This document shows, piece by piece, positions 26,677 to 35,438 of a DNA stretch of 42,993 nt; within the stretch, counting starts at the first letter, position 1; each line of letters opens with the position of its first letter. The notes beneath the pieces are model-generated. The model made no database searches, was not told the DNA's origin, and worked only from the letters and a program-made list of their open reading frames with translations. The position numbers and the translations under genes are program-made. Source of the DNA: Candidatus Propionivibrio aalborgensis (GTDB taxonomy: Bacteria > Pseudomonadota > Gammaproteobacteria > Burkholderiales > Rhodocyclaceae); NCBI RefSeq assembly GCF_900089945.1, contig NZ_FLQY01000391.1, positions 1-42,993 of the forward strand, written 5' to 3'.

Positions 26677-26962
26677 TCGGCAGTAAGCGCTGCGCGGCAT
26701 CTGCCGGTGCCCCGATCACTTCAAGCACCTTGCGGCGCGAGGTCTGACCGCTTCTCAGGCAGACCGCCGACTTGGGCAATCCTAGGCGATCGGCAACAAA
26801 TGCGATCAAAGCCGCGTTGGCCTGACCATCGATTGGAGCTGCAGCGAGACGTATCTTGAGCGCTTCGCCGTGCAATCCTGTAACCGCCGTCTGCTTTGCA
26901 CCCGGCTGAATGTGCAGCTTCAGCGTGATTTTCCCGTCACTAACAAGCAGCCACGGGCACAT
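26669..26962 (-). CDS. DUF167 / YggU family protein
   Basis: Small protein (97 residues) of the UPF0235 family, function unknown. The signature is complete: KLHIQPGAKQTAVTG, LKIRLAAAPIDGQANAALI and SGQTSRRKVLEV. The ATG overlaps the yggT stop (ATGA), so it is translated with yggT, as in many Proteobacteria where yggS–proC–yggT–yggU form one unit. The end runs eight bases into the converging pyrC'. Confidence 0.93.
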   Translation of the reverse strand: MCPWLLVSDGKITLKLHIQPGAKQTAVTGLHGEALKIRLAAAPIDGQANAALIAFVADRLGLPKSAVCLRSGQTSRRKVLEVIGAPADAAQRLLPIS

Positions 26963-27501
26963 CAGAGAAACATCAGTACGAGCTGAGCAAGCAGAATCGC
27001 GACCAGTGGCGAGAGGTCAATTGCCGCAATCGGCGGGACGATGCGTTGAATCGGGCGCAGGAAAGGGCGTGTCAGCTGGCTAACCGGCTGGACCAACGGT
27101 GAGTAGGGGCTCACCCACGACAGAATGGCCTGCAGGAAGAGCGCACCGATCAAAAGGTAGATACTGAAGCGCAGCGTCGCCAAAACGCCTTGCCACAAGA
27201 TGATGCCGACCAGCGCGCCAGCAGGTGGCAGACCAACCGTGCCACGCAAAGAAATCGCTGCCGCCAGCAGTAGCACCTGCAACAGATACGCCGGCAAGAG
27301 GCTGGCCAGATCGAGGCCGAAAAATCCTGGCAAAACCTTGCGCAGCGGCATTACCAGCCAGTTTGTCAACTGCACGACGAAAGCACCGATCTGGTTGCGG
27401 AATGAGACGCGGAATGCCTGGAAGTAAAATCGCAACAGCAATGCAAAAGTGAGAAAACCGATCAGCGCATTGAGCAGGAATAGTCCGGCCTCGGTTAGCA
27501 T
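26962..27501 (-). CDS. YggT family membrane protein
   Basis: Integral membrane protein of 179 residues with two YggT repeats. The repeats show LVMPLRKVLPGF and LTRPFLRPIQRIVPP followed by IDLSPLVAILLAQ, in four or more hydrophobic segments. The family has been linked to osmotic or ion tolerance, but its function is not established. It begins two bases after proC and overlaps the DUF167 gene. Confidence 0.92.
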   Translation of the reverse strand: MLTEAGLFLLNALIGFLTFALLLRFYFQAFRVSFRNQIGAFVVQLTNWLVMPLRKVLPGFFGLDLASLLPAYLLQVLLLAAAISLRGTVGLPPAGALVGIILWQGVLATLRFSIYLLIGALFLQAILSWVSPYSPLVQPVSQLTRPFLRPIQRIVPPIAAIDLSPLVAILLAQLVLMFL

Positions 27502-27503
27502 GG

Positions 27504-28316
27504 CTAGTCCTTGCCGAGCAATTCGCCCAATTCGGCTCCCCGCGCATTGGCCGCAAGCACACCAGCAATGATGCTATCCTTGACGCCCCGCTCGGCCATT
27601 GCGAGCAATGCCGCTTCGGTTGTCCCGCCTTTGGAAGTGACTCTCTCGCGGAGGACGCAGGGAGAATCATCGGATTGGGCGGCCAGTTTGGCTGCACCCA
27701 GCGTCGTTTCAATTGCCAGCTGGCGCGCCTGCCTTGATGTCAGGCCGAGATCCATTGCTGCCTGCTGCAAAGCTTCAATAAACAGAAAGACATACGCCGG
27801 GCCACCACCCGAAACGGCAGTTACGGCGTCCATCTGCGCCTCATCAGCGACCCATACCGCGCTACCGACAGCTCGCAGGATACGCTCGGCACCGAGTCGC
27901 TCGGCTTCGGTGACGGTTGGCAAGGCGAACAGCCCGGTCATGCCGGAACCGATCAGTGCCGGGGTGTTGGGCATGGCCCGCACGAGCCTGTCGTACCCGC
28001 CTAGCCAGCGCGACAGATCGGCAAGACGCAAGCCGGCGGCGATGCTGATGACCAACTGCTGCTGCAGATGTTCTCGCAGCGGTGTGCAGGCTTCTTTCAT
28101 CTGTTGCGGCTTGACGGCCAGCAACAAGGCGTCGCATTGAAAGGCGACGGCCTGAAGCTCGGAATAACATCGGACCTTGTGGTCTCTTTCAAGACGCGCA
28201 CGATTATCGGCGCTGATCTCGATGACGGTGATATCGCCCGGTGGAAACCCCGTATTCAGCAAGCCGCCAATCAGCGCGCTGGCCATGTTTCCACCACCCA
28301 GGAATGTAATTTTCAT
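27504..28316 (-). CDS. proC: Pyrroline-5-carboxylate reductase
   Basis: Last step of proline synthesis: reduces pyrroline-5-carboxylate with NAD(P)H. The 270 residues begin with the Rossmann motif ITFLGGGNMASALIGGL, contain LLAVKPQQ, RAMPNTPALIGSGMTGL and, in the dimerisation domain, VTAVSGGGPAYVFLFIEAL and SKGGTTEAAL. Its ATG overlaps the yggS stop (ATGA). Confidence 0.96.
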   Translation of the reverse strand: MKITFLGGGNMASALIGGLLNTGFPPGDITVIEISADNRARLERDHKVRCYSELQAVAFQCDALLLAVKPQQMKEACTPLREHLQQQLVISIAAGLRLADLSRWLGGYDRLVRAMPNTPALIGSGMTGLFALPTVTEAERLGAERILRAVGSAVWVADEAQMDAVTAVSGGGPAYVFLFIEALQQAAMDLGLTSRQARQLAIETTLGAAKLAAQSDDSPCVLRERVTSKGGTTEAALLAMAERGVKDSIIAGVLAANARGAELGELLGKD

Positions 28317-29002
28317 GATTTGCTTCTTGCACCAAAAATTGCTGTACCTACACGTACGATTGACGCGCCTTCAGCTACTGCCGCCTCAAGGTCGTGAGAC
28401 ATGCCCATCGACAGGGTGTCGAGCAGCAGACCACTCTCCTTGAGGCGTTCAAATGCCTCGCGCAGCCGGCGAAACGACTTCCGTTGCTGTGCAAAATCTT
28501 CAACCGGCGCGGGAATGGCCATCAAACCCCGCAGCTTTAAGCGAGGAAGCAACGCCACCCGATGCGCCAATGACGATAAGTCATCCATCAGCGTGCCGCT
28601 CTTCGATTTTTCACCGCTGACGTTCACCTGCAGGCAAACCTGTAAGGGCGCGAGCGAGTCTGGGCGCTGCTCGGAGAGCCGCTCTGCAATCTTCAGGCGA
28701 TCGACCGAATGCACCCAGTCGAATGCTGTGGCAACTTGCTTCGCCTTGTTACTTTGTAGAGGCCCGATGAAGTGCCACACCAGTCCAAGCGAGCCAAGCT
28801 CGGCGATCTTCGCTGCCCCCTCTTGCACATAATTCTCGCCGAAGGCTTGTTGTCCGGCCACCGCCGCCTCCCGGACAACCGACGCAGGCCACGTCTTGCT
28901 GACGGCGAGCAGACTAATATCGTCAGGGTTTCGTCCGTATTTTCGAGCTGCCGCGAAAATGCGTGCGAGAACGGCTTGCAGGTTAGCGGAAATTGTTGTC
29001 AT
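28313..29002 (-). CDS. YggS/PLPBP family PLP-homeostasis protein
   Basis: Single-domain PLP-binding protein (229 residues) with an alanine-racemase-type barrel; bacterial members affect vitamin B6 and amino-acid balance rather than catalysing a known reaction. Visible: LLAVSKTWP with the PLP Lys36, FGENYVQEG, WHFIGPLQSNK, and LSMGMSHDLEAAV with IVRVGTAIFG near the end. ATG 29002 is chosen; a TTG two codons upstream is also in frame. It is the first gene of the yggS–proC–yggT–DUF167 unit and is divergent from pilT. Confidence 0.94.
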   Translation of the reverse strand: MTTISANLQAVLARIFAAARKYGRNPDDISLLAVSKTWPASVVREAAVAGQQAFGENYVQEGAAKIAELGSLGLVWHFIGPLQSNKAKQVATAFDWVHSVDRLKIAERLSEQRPDSLAPLQVCLQVNVSGEKSKSGTLMDDLSSLAHRVALLPRLKLRGLMAIPAPVEDFAQQRKSFRRLREAFERLKESGLLLDTLSMGMSHDLEAAVAEGASIVRVGTAIFGARSKS

Positions 29003-29070
29003 AATCAAACGTCACCCGGATGTTCCTAAGTATAACACCGCACCCTGACCCCCGCTGAGGACGAACCCCG

Positions 29071-30117
29071 ATGGATATCACCGAACTGCTGGCCTTTAGT
29101 GTCAAGAACAAAGCGTCTGACCTGCACTTGTCGTCGGGTCTGCCGCCGATGATCCGGGTGCATGGTGATGTACGCCGAATCAACTTGCCCGCCATGGAGC
29201 ACAAGGACGTGCATTCCATGGTGTACGACATCATGAATGACGGCCAGCGCAAGCATTACGAGGAAATTCTGGAGTGCGATTTTTCCTTTGAAATCCCCAA
29301 TCTGGCACGCTTCCGCGTCAATGCGTTCAACCAGAACCGGGGAGCGGCTGCGGTGTTCCGCACAATTCCTTCCAAGATCATGTCGCTTGAGGATTTGAAC
29401 TGCCCGAAGATATTCAAGGATATTTCCGAGTATCCTCGCGGCATTGTTCTGGTAACCGGTCCGACCGGTTCGGGAAAATCGACGACGCTGGCGGCAATGG
29501 TCAACCATATCAACGAAAACGAACATGCCCACATCCTTACCGTCGAGGATCCGATCGAGTTCGTGCACGAATCCAAGAAATGCCTGATCAATCAACGCGA
29601 AGTCGGGCCGCATACACTTTCGTTCGCCAACGCCCTGCGTTCGGCGTTGCGCGAGGACCCGGATGTCATTCTGGTTGGCGAAATGCGCGATCTGGAGACC
29701 ATCCGGCTGGCGCTCACAGGCGCCGAAACCGGTCACCTCGTTTTTGGAACGCTGCACACTTCGAGTGCTGCGAAGACGATTGACCGCGTTGTTGACGTCT
29801 TCCCGGCTGCCGAGAAGGAAATGGTTCGCTCGATGCTCTCGGAGTCGCTGCGTGCCGTCATTTCCCAGACCTTACTCAAGACCAAGGATGGCATGGGGCG
29901 AACGGCTGCGCACGAAATCATGATCGGCACGCCGGCGATTCGTAACCTGATCCGTGAAAACAAGGTGGCCCAGATGTATTCGGCCATCCAGACTGGTGCA
30001 CAGCTTGGTATGCAAACGCTGGATCAGAATCTTCTTGAACTCGTCCGCCGGAACGTTGTTTCCGCCGCCGAGGCGCGCGGCAAGGCCGCCAACAAGGACG
30101 CTTTCCCGGGCGCATAA
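29071..30117 (+). CDS. pilT: Type IV pilus retraction ATPase PilT
   Basis: Hexameric cytoplasmic ATPase that depolymerises the pilus and so drives twitching. The 348 residues have an N-terminal PAS-like domain (SDLHLSSGLPPMIRVHGD), Walker A GPTGSGKST (130–138), the Asp box and Walker B region DPDVILVGEMRD, a His box TGHLVFGTLHT, and the PilT C-terminal AIRNLIRENKV motif. The 62-base spacer to yggS has TATAAC at 29031–29036 as a possible -10, without a good -35. pilU follows 24 bases later. Confidence 0.97.
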   Translation: MDITELLAFSVKNKASDLHLSSGLPPMIRVHGDVRRINLPAMEHKDVHSMVYDIMNDGQRKHYEEILECDFSFEIPNLARFRVNAFNQNRGAAAVFRTIPSKIMSLEDLNCPKIFKDISEYPRGIVLVTGPTGSGKSTTLAAMVNHINENEHAHILTVEDPIEFVHESKKCLINQREVGPHTLSFANALRSALREDPDVILVGEMRDLETIRLALTGAETGHLVFGTLHTSSAAKTIDRVVDVFPAAEKEMVRSMLSESLRAVISQTLLKTKDGMGRTAAHEIMIGTPAIRNLIRENKVAQMYSAIQTGAQLGMQTLDQNLLELVRRNVVSAAEARGKAANKDAFPGA

Positions 30118-30141
30118 TTCGTCAGCTTAGAGGGGTAAATC

Positions 30142-31278
30142 ATGGAACGCGATCAGGCACTAAAATTCATGCACGATCTTTTGCGCCTGATGTCGCAGAA
30201 GAATGGTTCAGACCTCTTCATAACGGCCAACTTCCCTCCCGCGATCAAGGTGGATGGGAAGATCACCCCGGTCTCCAACCAGGTATTGACTGCGCAGCAC
30301 ACGGCTGAGCTGGCCCGTTCCATCATGAACGATCGCCAGGCGGCCGAATTTGAAGCCACAAAGGAATGCAATTTCGCCATCTCACCCTCCGGCATCGGAC
30401 GTTTTCGTGTCAATACGCTGATACAGCAGGGCCGTGTGGCCGTTGTCTGCCGAACAATCAACCTGTCAATCCCGACGCTGGAAGAACTCGGATTGCCTAC
30501 GGTGCTGAAAGATCTGGCGATGACCAAACGCGGTCTGGTCATTTTTGTCGGCGGTACGGGTACGGGGAAAACCACTTCTTTGGCCGCACTGGTCGACCAC
30601 CGCAACAAGAATAGTCACGGACACATCATCACGGTCGAAGACCCGATCGAATTCATCCACGATCACAAAGGCTGCATCGTCACACAGCGCGAGATCGGCG
30701 TCGATACAGACACCTGGGAGGCGGCGTTGAAGAACACTTTGCGTCAGGCGCCCGATGTCATTCTGATGGGCGAAATCCGTGACCGTGAGACAATGGACCA
30801 CGCGGTTGCCTTTGCCGAGACCGGACACCTCTGTCTGGCGACGCTACACGCGAACAGCTCCAATCAGGCCATCGACCGGATCATCAACTTCTTCCCGGAA
30901 GAGCGTCGTCACCAGCTTCTGATGGACCTATCACTCAACCTGCGCGCCCTCGTCTCGCAGCGTCTGCTGCCCAAAAAAGACGGCAAGGGCCGTGTGGCGG
31001 CTATTGAAATCATGCTCAATTCCCCGCTGATCTCCGATCTCATCTTCAAAGGCGAAGTGCACGAAATCAAGGAGATCATGAAGAAGTCGCGAGAACTCGG
31101 CATGCAAACCTTCGACCAGGCGCTGTTCGACCACTATGAAGCGGGCCGCATTACCTACGAGGACGCCCTGCGCAACGCCGATTCGATCAATGACCTTCGC
31201 CTGCAAATCAAACTGCACAGCAAAGACTCAAAAGATCGCGACCTTAACTCGGGGATAGGGCATCTCGAAGTCGTATAG
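30142..31278 (+). CDS. pilU: Type IV pilus retraction ATPase PilU
   Basis: Paralogue of PilT (378 residues) that assists retraction under load. Motifs: SDLFITANFPPAIKVDG, Walker A GGTGTGKTT (137–145), Walker B region APDVILMGEIRD, His box TGHLCLATLHAN, and the PilU-type tail after DHYEAGRITYEDAL, longer than in PilT. It is placed directly after pilT, as in Pseudomonas and Neisseria. It ends just before a perfect palindrome shared with the converging pssA gene. Confidence 0.96.
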   Translation: MERDQALKFMHDLLRLMSQKNGSDLFITANFPPAIKVDGKITPVSNQVLTAQHTAELARSIMNDRQAAEFEATKECNFAISPSGIGRFRVNTLIQQGRVAVVCRTINLSIPTLEELGLPTVLKDLAMTKRGLVIFVGGTGTGKTTSLAALVDHRNKNSHGHIITVEDPIEFIHDHKGCIVTQREIGVDTDTWEAALKNTLRQAPDVILMGEIRDRETMDHAVAFAETGHLCLATLHANSSNQAIDRIINFFPEERRHQLLMDLSLNLRALVSQRLLPKKDGKGRVAAIEIMLNSPLISDLIFKGEVHEIKEIMKKSRELGMQTFDQALFDHYEAGRITYEDALRNADSINDLRLQIKLHSKDSKDRDLNSGIGHLEVV

Positions 31279-31293
31279 CCTGCCCAAGCGTGG

Positions 31294-31307
31294 CCTAAGC
31301 GCTTAGG
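31294..31307. terminator. Perfect 14-bp palindrome between converging pilU and pssA
   Basis: CCTAAGCGCTTAGG equals its own reverse complement. It lies in the 30-base gap, 15 bases after the pilU stop and one base from the pssA stop. As RNA it would give a 5-bp stem with a GCGC loop in either direction; there is no T-run. It could be a weak bidirectional terminator or a protein site. Confidence 0.35.
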
Positions 31308-31308
31308 A

Positions 31309-32718
31309 CTACAGCACCTGATTGACCAGACGATCCGCGCGCACCCGCGCCAGTCGCTTGATCAGGCGCTGGACAGGAAGCGGGTAGGTATCGACGGCAT
31401 CCAGCGACTTATGATGATTCAGTCGTCGCGTGTGGACCATGATTCTTGCCAGCTCGGCCAGATGCTGGTCAAGAAGCAGTTTTTGCGGATCGTGAATCAC
31501 CAACCCGTTTTCCAAATCGAGTCGCCAGGCGCGCGGGTTGAGGTTGTTGCCGGTCAGCAGCGCATAGTCCTCGTCAATCAGCAGACCCTTGAGATGGAAG
31601 CTGTTGTCTTCGTGGCGCCAGATGTGCACGTTGAGCAGCCCCGCATCCATCGCCTTCTGATGGGTCCTGCAAAAACGGCGAAGATTGGCTTCGTAGAGGT
31701 AGGGCAGTGCGCCGATGGTTTTGAAAGGCTCGTCGGGTGGTATGTAAAAATCGCTGGCCGTTTTATCGCCGAGCACAATGGTGACCTGACATCCCGCCTT
31801 GATCTTGCTGTCGACCGCCTTGCGGATCGGGCCGGGAAGATTGAAATAAGGGGTAAACAAGACAAAGCGCCGTCTTGAGTGGAGGATCAATTGCAGGATC
31901 GTCGCATTGAGTTCGTTGCCGCGAACGCCGAGGCCGAATAATGGCGTAATGCCGACTTCTCCCGAATTGATCTGTCCCGCTGCAAAGTGATAGCGGATTG
32001 TGGCGAGTACACGGCGAAATTTTACAATCGCGTTCAGTATGGCTGCGGTCTTGGGCGTCTTGCCGGTAGCCAGAGAGCACACCGACGGGCCGTTACGCAA
32101 CACTCCGGTTAACAAGTTGGCCATACTGTCGGCCAAGAACCGATTGTGGATCAAGTGGTAACGGTCGAGACGATAGCGACTTTTTCGCTGCAGATAAACG
32201 TCGTTCAGACTGGCGCCACTGTATAAAACAACATCGTCAATGACGAACCCCTTGAGGTGCATGACGCCCATGAACTCCCGCCGCTGGATTGGAACGCCAT
32301 AGATCTCGACGCCCGGGCCAAGGCGACGCGCCATGTCCTTGTACAGTGCGGCGTTGCCAGCCGACCGGGCCTTGCCTATGAGACCGCGCTGTGCGCGATG
32401 CCAGTCAACAAAGACTGCAATCTCCAGCTGTGGCCGCGCTTTCTTCGCCGCGTACAGCGCTGACAACACCTCCCGGCCGGCGTCATCATCCTGCAGGTAC
32501 AGTGTTGCCATGAGAATGCGCTGGCTGGCTTGTGCGATCTGCGTCAGCAGCGTGGTGCGGTACGCTTCCGGGCTCGGCAGAACCGCGACGTGCTCGGCAG
32601 CGACCGGAATACAAGGCAAACTGTCAAGCGACGGCGTCTCGTTGGTACGCCCACGCCAACGTTGCCACACCGAAGTGAAGCCGTTGGTCTTGGGGATACG
32701 TGTCTGGGTGCGTTCCAC
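31309..32718 (-). CDS. pssA: CDP-diacylglycerol–serine O-phosphatidyltransferase, PLD type
   Basis: Makes phosphatidylserine, the precursor of phosphatidylethanolamine. The 469 residues match E. coli PssA (451) along the whole length: FVDWHRAQRG (103–112), YGVPI, the first HKD motif HLKGFVID (His154, Lys156, Asp161) followed by YSGASLNDVYL, PYFNLP, DKTASDFYIP, and the second HKD HLKGLLID (His375, Lys377, Asp382) with TGNNLNPRAWRLDLEN. This distinguishes it from generic cardiolipin synthases. The GTG at 32718 gives an N-terminus about 18 residues longer than in E. coli, so a later start is possible. Confidence 0.92.
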   Translation of the reverse strand: MERTQTRIPKTNGFTSVWQRWRGRTNETPSLDSLPCIPVAAEHVAVLPSPEAYRTTLLTQIAQASQRILMATLYLQDDDAGREVLSALYAAKKARPQLEIAVFVDWHRAQRGLIGKARSAGNAALYKDMARRLGPGVEIYGVPIQRREFMGVMHLKGFVIDDVVLYSGASLNDVYLQRKSRYRLDRYHLIHNRFLADSMANLLTGVLRNGPSVCSLATGKTPKTAAILNAIVKFRRVLATIRYHFAAGQINSGEVGITPLFGLGVRGNELNATILQLILHSRRRFVLFTPYFNLPGPIRKAVDSKIKAGCQVTIVLGDKTASDFYIPPDEPFKTIGALPYLYEANLRRFCRTHQKAMDAGLLNVHIWRHEDNSFHLKGLLIDEDYALLTGNNLNPRAWRLDLENGLVIHDPQKLLLDQHLAELARIMVHTRRLNHHKSLDAVDTYPLPVQRLIKRLARVRADRLVNQVL

Positions 32719-32726
32719 GGAAAAGG

Positions 32727-32757
32727 ATTATATCGGTAGGTTTAGTGGGCAAATCAA
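32727..32757 (-). promoter_or_regulatory. Candidate promoter for pssA
   Basis: On the minus strand, TATAAT (32727–32732) is a perfect -10; TTGATT (32752–32757) is a possible -35 with a long 19-base spacer. The annotated GTG is only eight bases after the -10, implying a nearly leaderless message or a later start codon. Confidence 0.4.
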
Positions 32758-32914
32758 TCGCAGCGCATCGATTCGATGCCCATCTGACTCGGTGTGAGTT
32801 CTTGGCCGAGCAAATGGGTATACCGCGAATAGCGTGCTTTACCTTCACGCATTTGACTTGGCCGTATTGTCGAACCCTGTATTTTGCCCTATTCTCTCGG
32901 ATTGGTCTAACTCT

Positions 32915-32919
32915 GGGAG
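32915..32919 (+). promoter_or_regulatory. Ribosome-binding site of the alpha/beta hydrolase
   Basis: GGGAG, eight bases before ATG 32928; it fixes the start inside a frame that is open for 76 more codons upstream. The 209-base divergent spacer to pssA shows no other clear feature on this side. Confidence 0.6.
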
Positions 32920-32927
32920 TTTTCAGA

Positions 32928-33770
32928 ATGCTTCGCCAACTTCATTCGCTTGATCGTCCCGCGCTGAACGACATGGGCCATCCACCGCTGGTGTTTGTGC
33001 ACGGAGGCTATACGCACTCCGGATGCTGGGATGTAAACTTTCTACCCTATTTCCAGGAGCGGGGCTATAACTGCTATGCGATAGATCTGTCCGGGCATGG
33101 CAAGAGCTCGGGGCGCGATGCGCTGAACAGCTTCGGGCTTGACCACTACGCCGACGACGTTGGGCAACTCGTCGACAGTCTGGATGCTGCTCCGGTATTG
33201 ATCGGGCACTCGATGGGCGCAATCGTGGTGCAGCGATATCTTGAAAAGTCACCGGCGACTGCGGTAGTGATGATGGCACCTGTTCCGCCGACCGGCCTGG
33301 CAGCATCGGGAGTTCAACTGGCGATTCGTCAACCGGACTTTATCTTCGAAGCTGATCGCGCCGTACGCGGCGAGTACACTGAGAATACGATCAAGGTGAT
33401 GCGCGAAGTTTATTTCTCGCCAGACGCAAACTTGGAGCATTTCACCCAATTTCAGCCGATGGTCCAGGAGGAATCGATGCTGGTGCTGACTGAGATGATG
33501 TCGCTTGCCATGCGCTTGCCCAAGAAGAGACCGCGTATACCTGCACTGGTCATCGGTGGTCAGCTGGATGCGCTGTTTGCGGCAAACCGGCTGCACTTTA
33601 CAGCGTCGGGCTGGAACGCGGAAACCTGCGTCATTCCGCGTGCGGGGCACATGCTGATGCTGGATCCGCAGTGGGTGGATGTGGCCCAGAAGATCGATAC
33701 CTGGCTTGGTGCCAGCCTTGAGCTGAAGGGATTTGGCACAGGATGTGCCCGAGAGGCATTGGCCGCGTAA
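32928..33770 (+). CDS. Alpha/beta-fold hydrolase, substrate unknown
   Basis: Single-domain hydrolase of 280 residues, probably cytoplasmic as no signal peptide is seen. The fold is clear: oxyanion strand LVFVHGGYTHSGCW (21–34), DLSGHGKSSG (53–62), nucleophile elbow GHSMG with Ser95, catalytic Asp in VIGGQLDALF and His in PRAGHMLML near the end. This resembles lysophospholipase or ester hydrolases of COG2267 type, but the substrate cannot be told. It lies before the molybdenum genes with a 90-base gap to moaA, so a shared function is not implied; divergent pssA might suggest lipids, which is speculation. Confidence 0.85.
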   Translation: MLRQLHSLDRPALNDMGHPPLVFVHGGYTHSGCWDVNFLPYFQERGYNCYAIDLSGHGKSSGRDALNSFGLDHYADDVGQLVDSLDAAPVLIGHSMGAIVVQRYLEKSPATAVVMMAPVPPTGLAASGVQLAIRQPDFIFEADRAVRGEYTENTIKVMREVYFSPDANLEHFTQFQPMVQEESMLVLTEMMSLAMRLPKKRPRIPALVIGGQLDALFAANRLHFTASGWNAETCVIPRAGHMLMLDPQWVDVAQKIDTWLGASLELKGFGTGCAREALAA

Positions 33771-33860
33771 AGCCCGACGGGAGCTCGCCGGCTCACGCCT
33801 GCGCACCAGCCTCTTCCCTGCTTCTTCTGACACCATTTTCGGCCCGGTTCTGGATTCCAT

Positions 33861-34907
33861 GTGAATAATCTCAGCACGCCACCGCTGCTGGTTGCCGACA
33901 CGTTGCAGCGGCCACTGCGTGACCTGCGTATTTCAGTCACCGACCGCTGTAATCTGCGCTGCACCTACTGCATGCCGCGTGAGGTCTTTGGCAAGGATTT
34001 CGTCTTCTTGCCGCGCGCCGAATTGCTCAGCTTCGAGGAGATCGAACGAGTCGCCGGCGTGTTTGTGCAACTGGGTGTACAGAAGATCCGCCTGTCCGGC
34101 GGCGAGCCGTTGATGCGTCACGGTGTCGAGCACCTGATCGAGGCGCTGTCGAAGCTGTGTTCTACGGAGGGCCAGCCCGTCGAAATAGCCTTGACGACCA
34201 ACGGACTGTTGCTCTCCAGAAAGGCGCAAGCGCTGAAAAATGCTGGCTTGTCGCGGCTGACCGTCAGCCTCGACGGATTGAGCGAAGCTGTCTTTCAACG
34301 CATGAGCGATTCGACCGCATCAGTGACGACGGTACTCGGCGGTATCGAAGCGGCGCAACGTGTGGGGTTTTCGCCGATCAAGGTTAACATGGTCGTCAAG
34401 CGTGGAGAGAACGAGCATGAAATCATTCCCCTGGTTCGCCGCTTCCGCAACACCGGAATTGTTCTGCGCTTTATCGAGTACATGGACGTCGGTACCACCA
34501 ACGGCTGGCGCATGAACGATGTGGTGACGGCACAGGAGATTCTCGCGTTGATCAACAATCATTACCCGATTCGTCAGCTTGATCCAAACTACCGCGGTGA
34601 AGTGGCAAAACGCTGGATGTTTGCGGATGGCGGCGGTGAAATCGGCGTGATTGCATCGGTCACGCAGGCGTTCTGTCATGATTGCAGCCGAATCAGGCTA
34701 TCCACTGATGGCAAGCTCTACACCTGTCTTTTTGCCAGCCATGGTGTCGACTTGCGCGATTCGCTGCGGCGTAGCGAGAGCGACGCAATGCTGGCCCGAT
34801 TCATCATTGATACCTGGCAACATCGTACCGACCGTTATTCGCAGATGCGCCACGAGGCAACAACGTTCCAGGGACGCAAAATCGAGATGTCGTACATTGG
34901 AGGGTGA
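33861..34907 (+). CDS. moaA: GTP 3',8-cyclase MoaA
   Basis: Radical-SAM enzyme that with MoaC turns GTP into cyclic pyranopterin monophosphate, the first step of molybdopterin synthesis. The 348 residues contain the SAM cluster CNLRCTYC (Cys30, Cys34, Cys37), LSGGEPL, and the C-terminal cluster CHDC plus a Cys 14 residues later (Cys272, Cys275, Cys289). It ends in Gly-Gly, which is essential in this family. Start GTG at 33861 (ATGTGA context) without a strong ribosome site. The 90-base spacer upstream shows no molybdenum-cofactor riboswitch that I can recognise. First gene of the molybdenum run. Confidence 0.96.
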   Translation: MNNLSTPPLLVADTLQRPLRDLRISVTDRCNLRCTYCMPREVFGKDFVFLPRAELLSFEEIERVAGVFVQLGVQKIRLSGGEPLMRHGVEHLIEALSKLCSTEGQPVEIALTTNGLLLSRKAQALKNAGLSRLTVSLDGLSEAVFQRMSDSTASVTTVLGGIEAAQRVGFSPIKVNMVVKRGENEHEIIPLVRRFRNTGIVLRFIEYMDVGTTNGWRMNDVVTAQEILALINNHYPIRQLDPNYRGEVAKRWMFADGGGEIGVIASVTQAFCHDCSRIRLSTDGKLYTCLFASHGVDLRDSLRRSESDAMLARFIIDTWQHRTDRYSQMRHEATTFQGRKIEMSYIGG

Positions 34908-34913
34908 CTTCGG

Positions 34914-35438
34914 GTGAAGCAAAGTAATGACTTGACTCACTTTTCCGACTCCGGACGTGCGCGCATGATCGACGTATCGGAAAAGTCCAGCACACAGCGT
35001 GTCGCCATCGCCAGCGGGACGCTGCGCATGCAGACAGGCACACTGGAGCGCATCCGCACCGGCGAGATCGCCAAGGGCAACGTGCTGAGCGTGGCCGAAG
35101 TGGGTGCCGTCATGGCGGCCAAACGCACTTCGGAGCTGATTCCAATGTGCCACTCGTTGGCGCTGACCGGCGTCGCCGTTGAATTCGTCGACATCCTGGA
35201 ACCGGACGAGGGCGGTCATGTCGGCATCCGGGTGACTACGACCGCCAGTTGTGTCGGGCAAACCGGCGTCGAAATGGAGGCTTTGTGTGCGGCCAGTACG
35301 GCACTGCTCACCATCTACGACATGTGCAAATCGATTGATCGGGGAATGCGCATCGAGTCAATTCAGCTCGATGAAAAACGCGGCGGCAAGAGCGGCGTCT
35401 GGCGCCGTGACGAACTGTCCGGGAAAGCGCGCCGATGA
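34914..35438 (+). CDS. moaC: Cyclic pyranopterin monophosphate synthase MoaC
   Basis: Completes cyclic pyranopterin formation after MoaA. The 174-residue product (slightly longer than the usual 158–161 owing to its ends) has MIDVSEK, KGNVLSVAEVGAVMAAKRTSELIPMCHSL and GVEMEALCAAS, the latter two forming the active site. The GTG start has GGAGG about ten bases upstream, inside the moaA end. It lies six bases after moaA and overlaps moaD by ATGA. Confidence 0.95.
   Translation: MKQSNDLTHFSDSGRARMIDVSEKSSTQRVAIASGTLRMQTGTLERIRTGEIAKGNVLSVAEVGAVMAAKRTSELIPMCHSLALTGVAVEFVDILEPDEGGHVGIRVTTTASCVGQTGVEMEALCAASTALLTIYDMCKSIDRGMRIESIQLDEKRGGKSGVWRRDELSGKARR

Noticed and set aside
33771-33860. Molybdenum-cofactor riboswitch before moaA
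   Set aside because: The 90-base spacer is short and I could not fold the conserved multi-stem structure in it; only an imperfect CG-rich inverted repeat around GAGCTC is visible.
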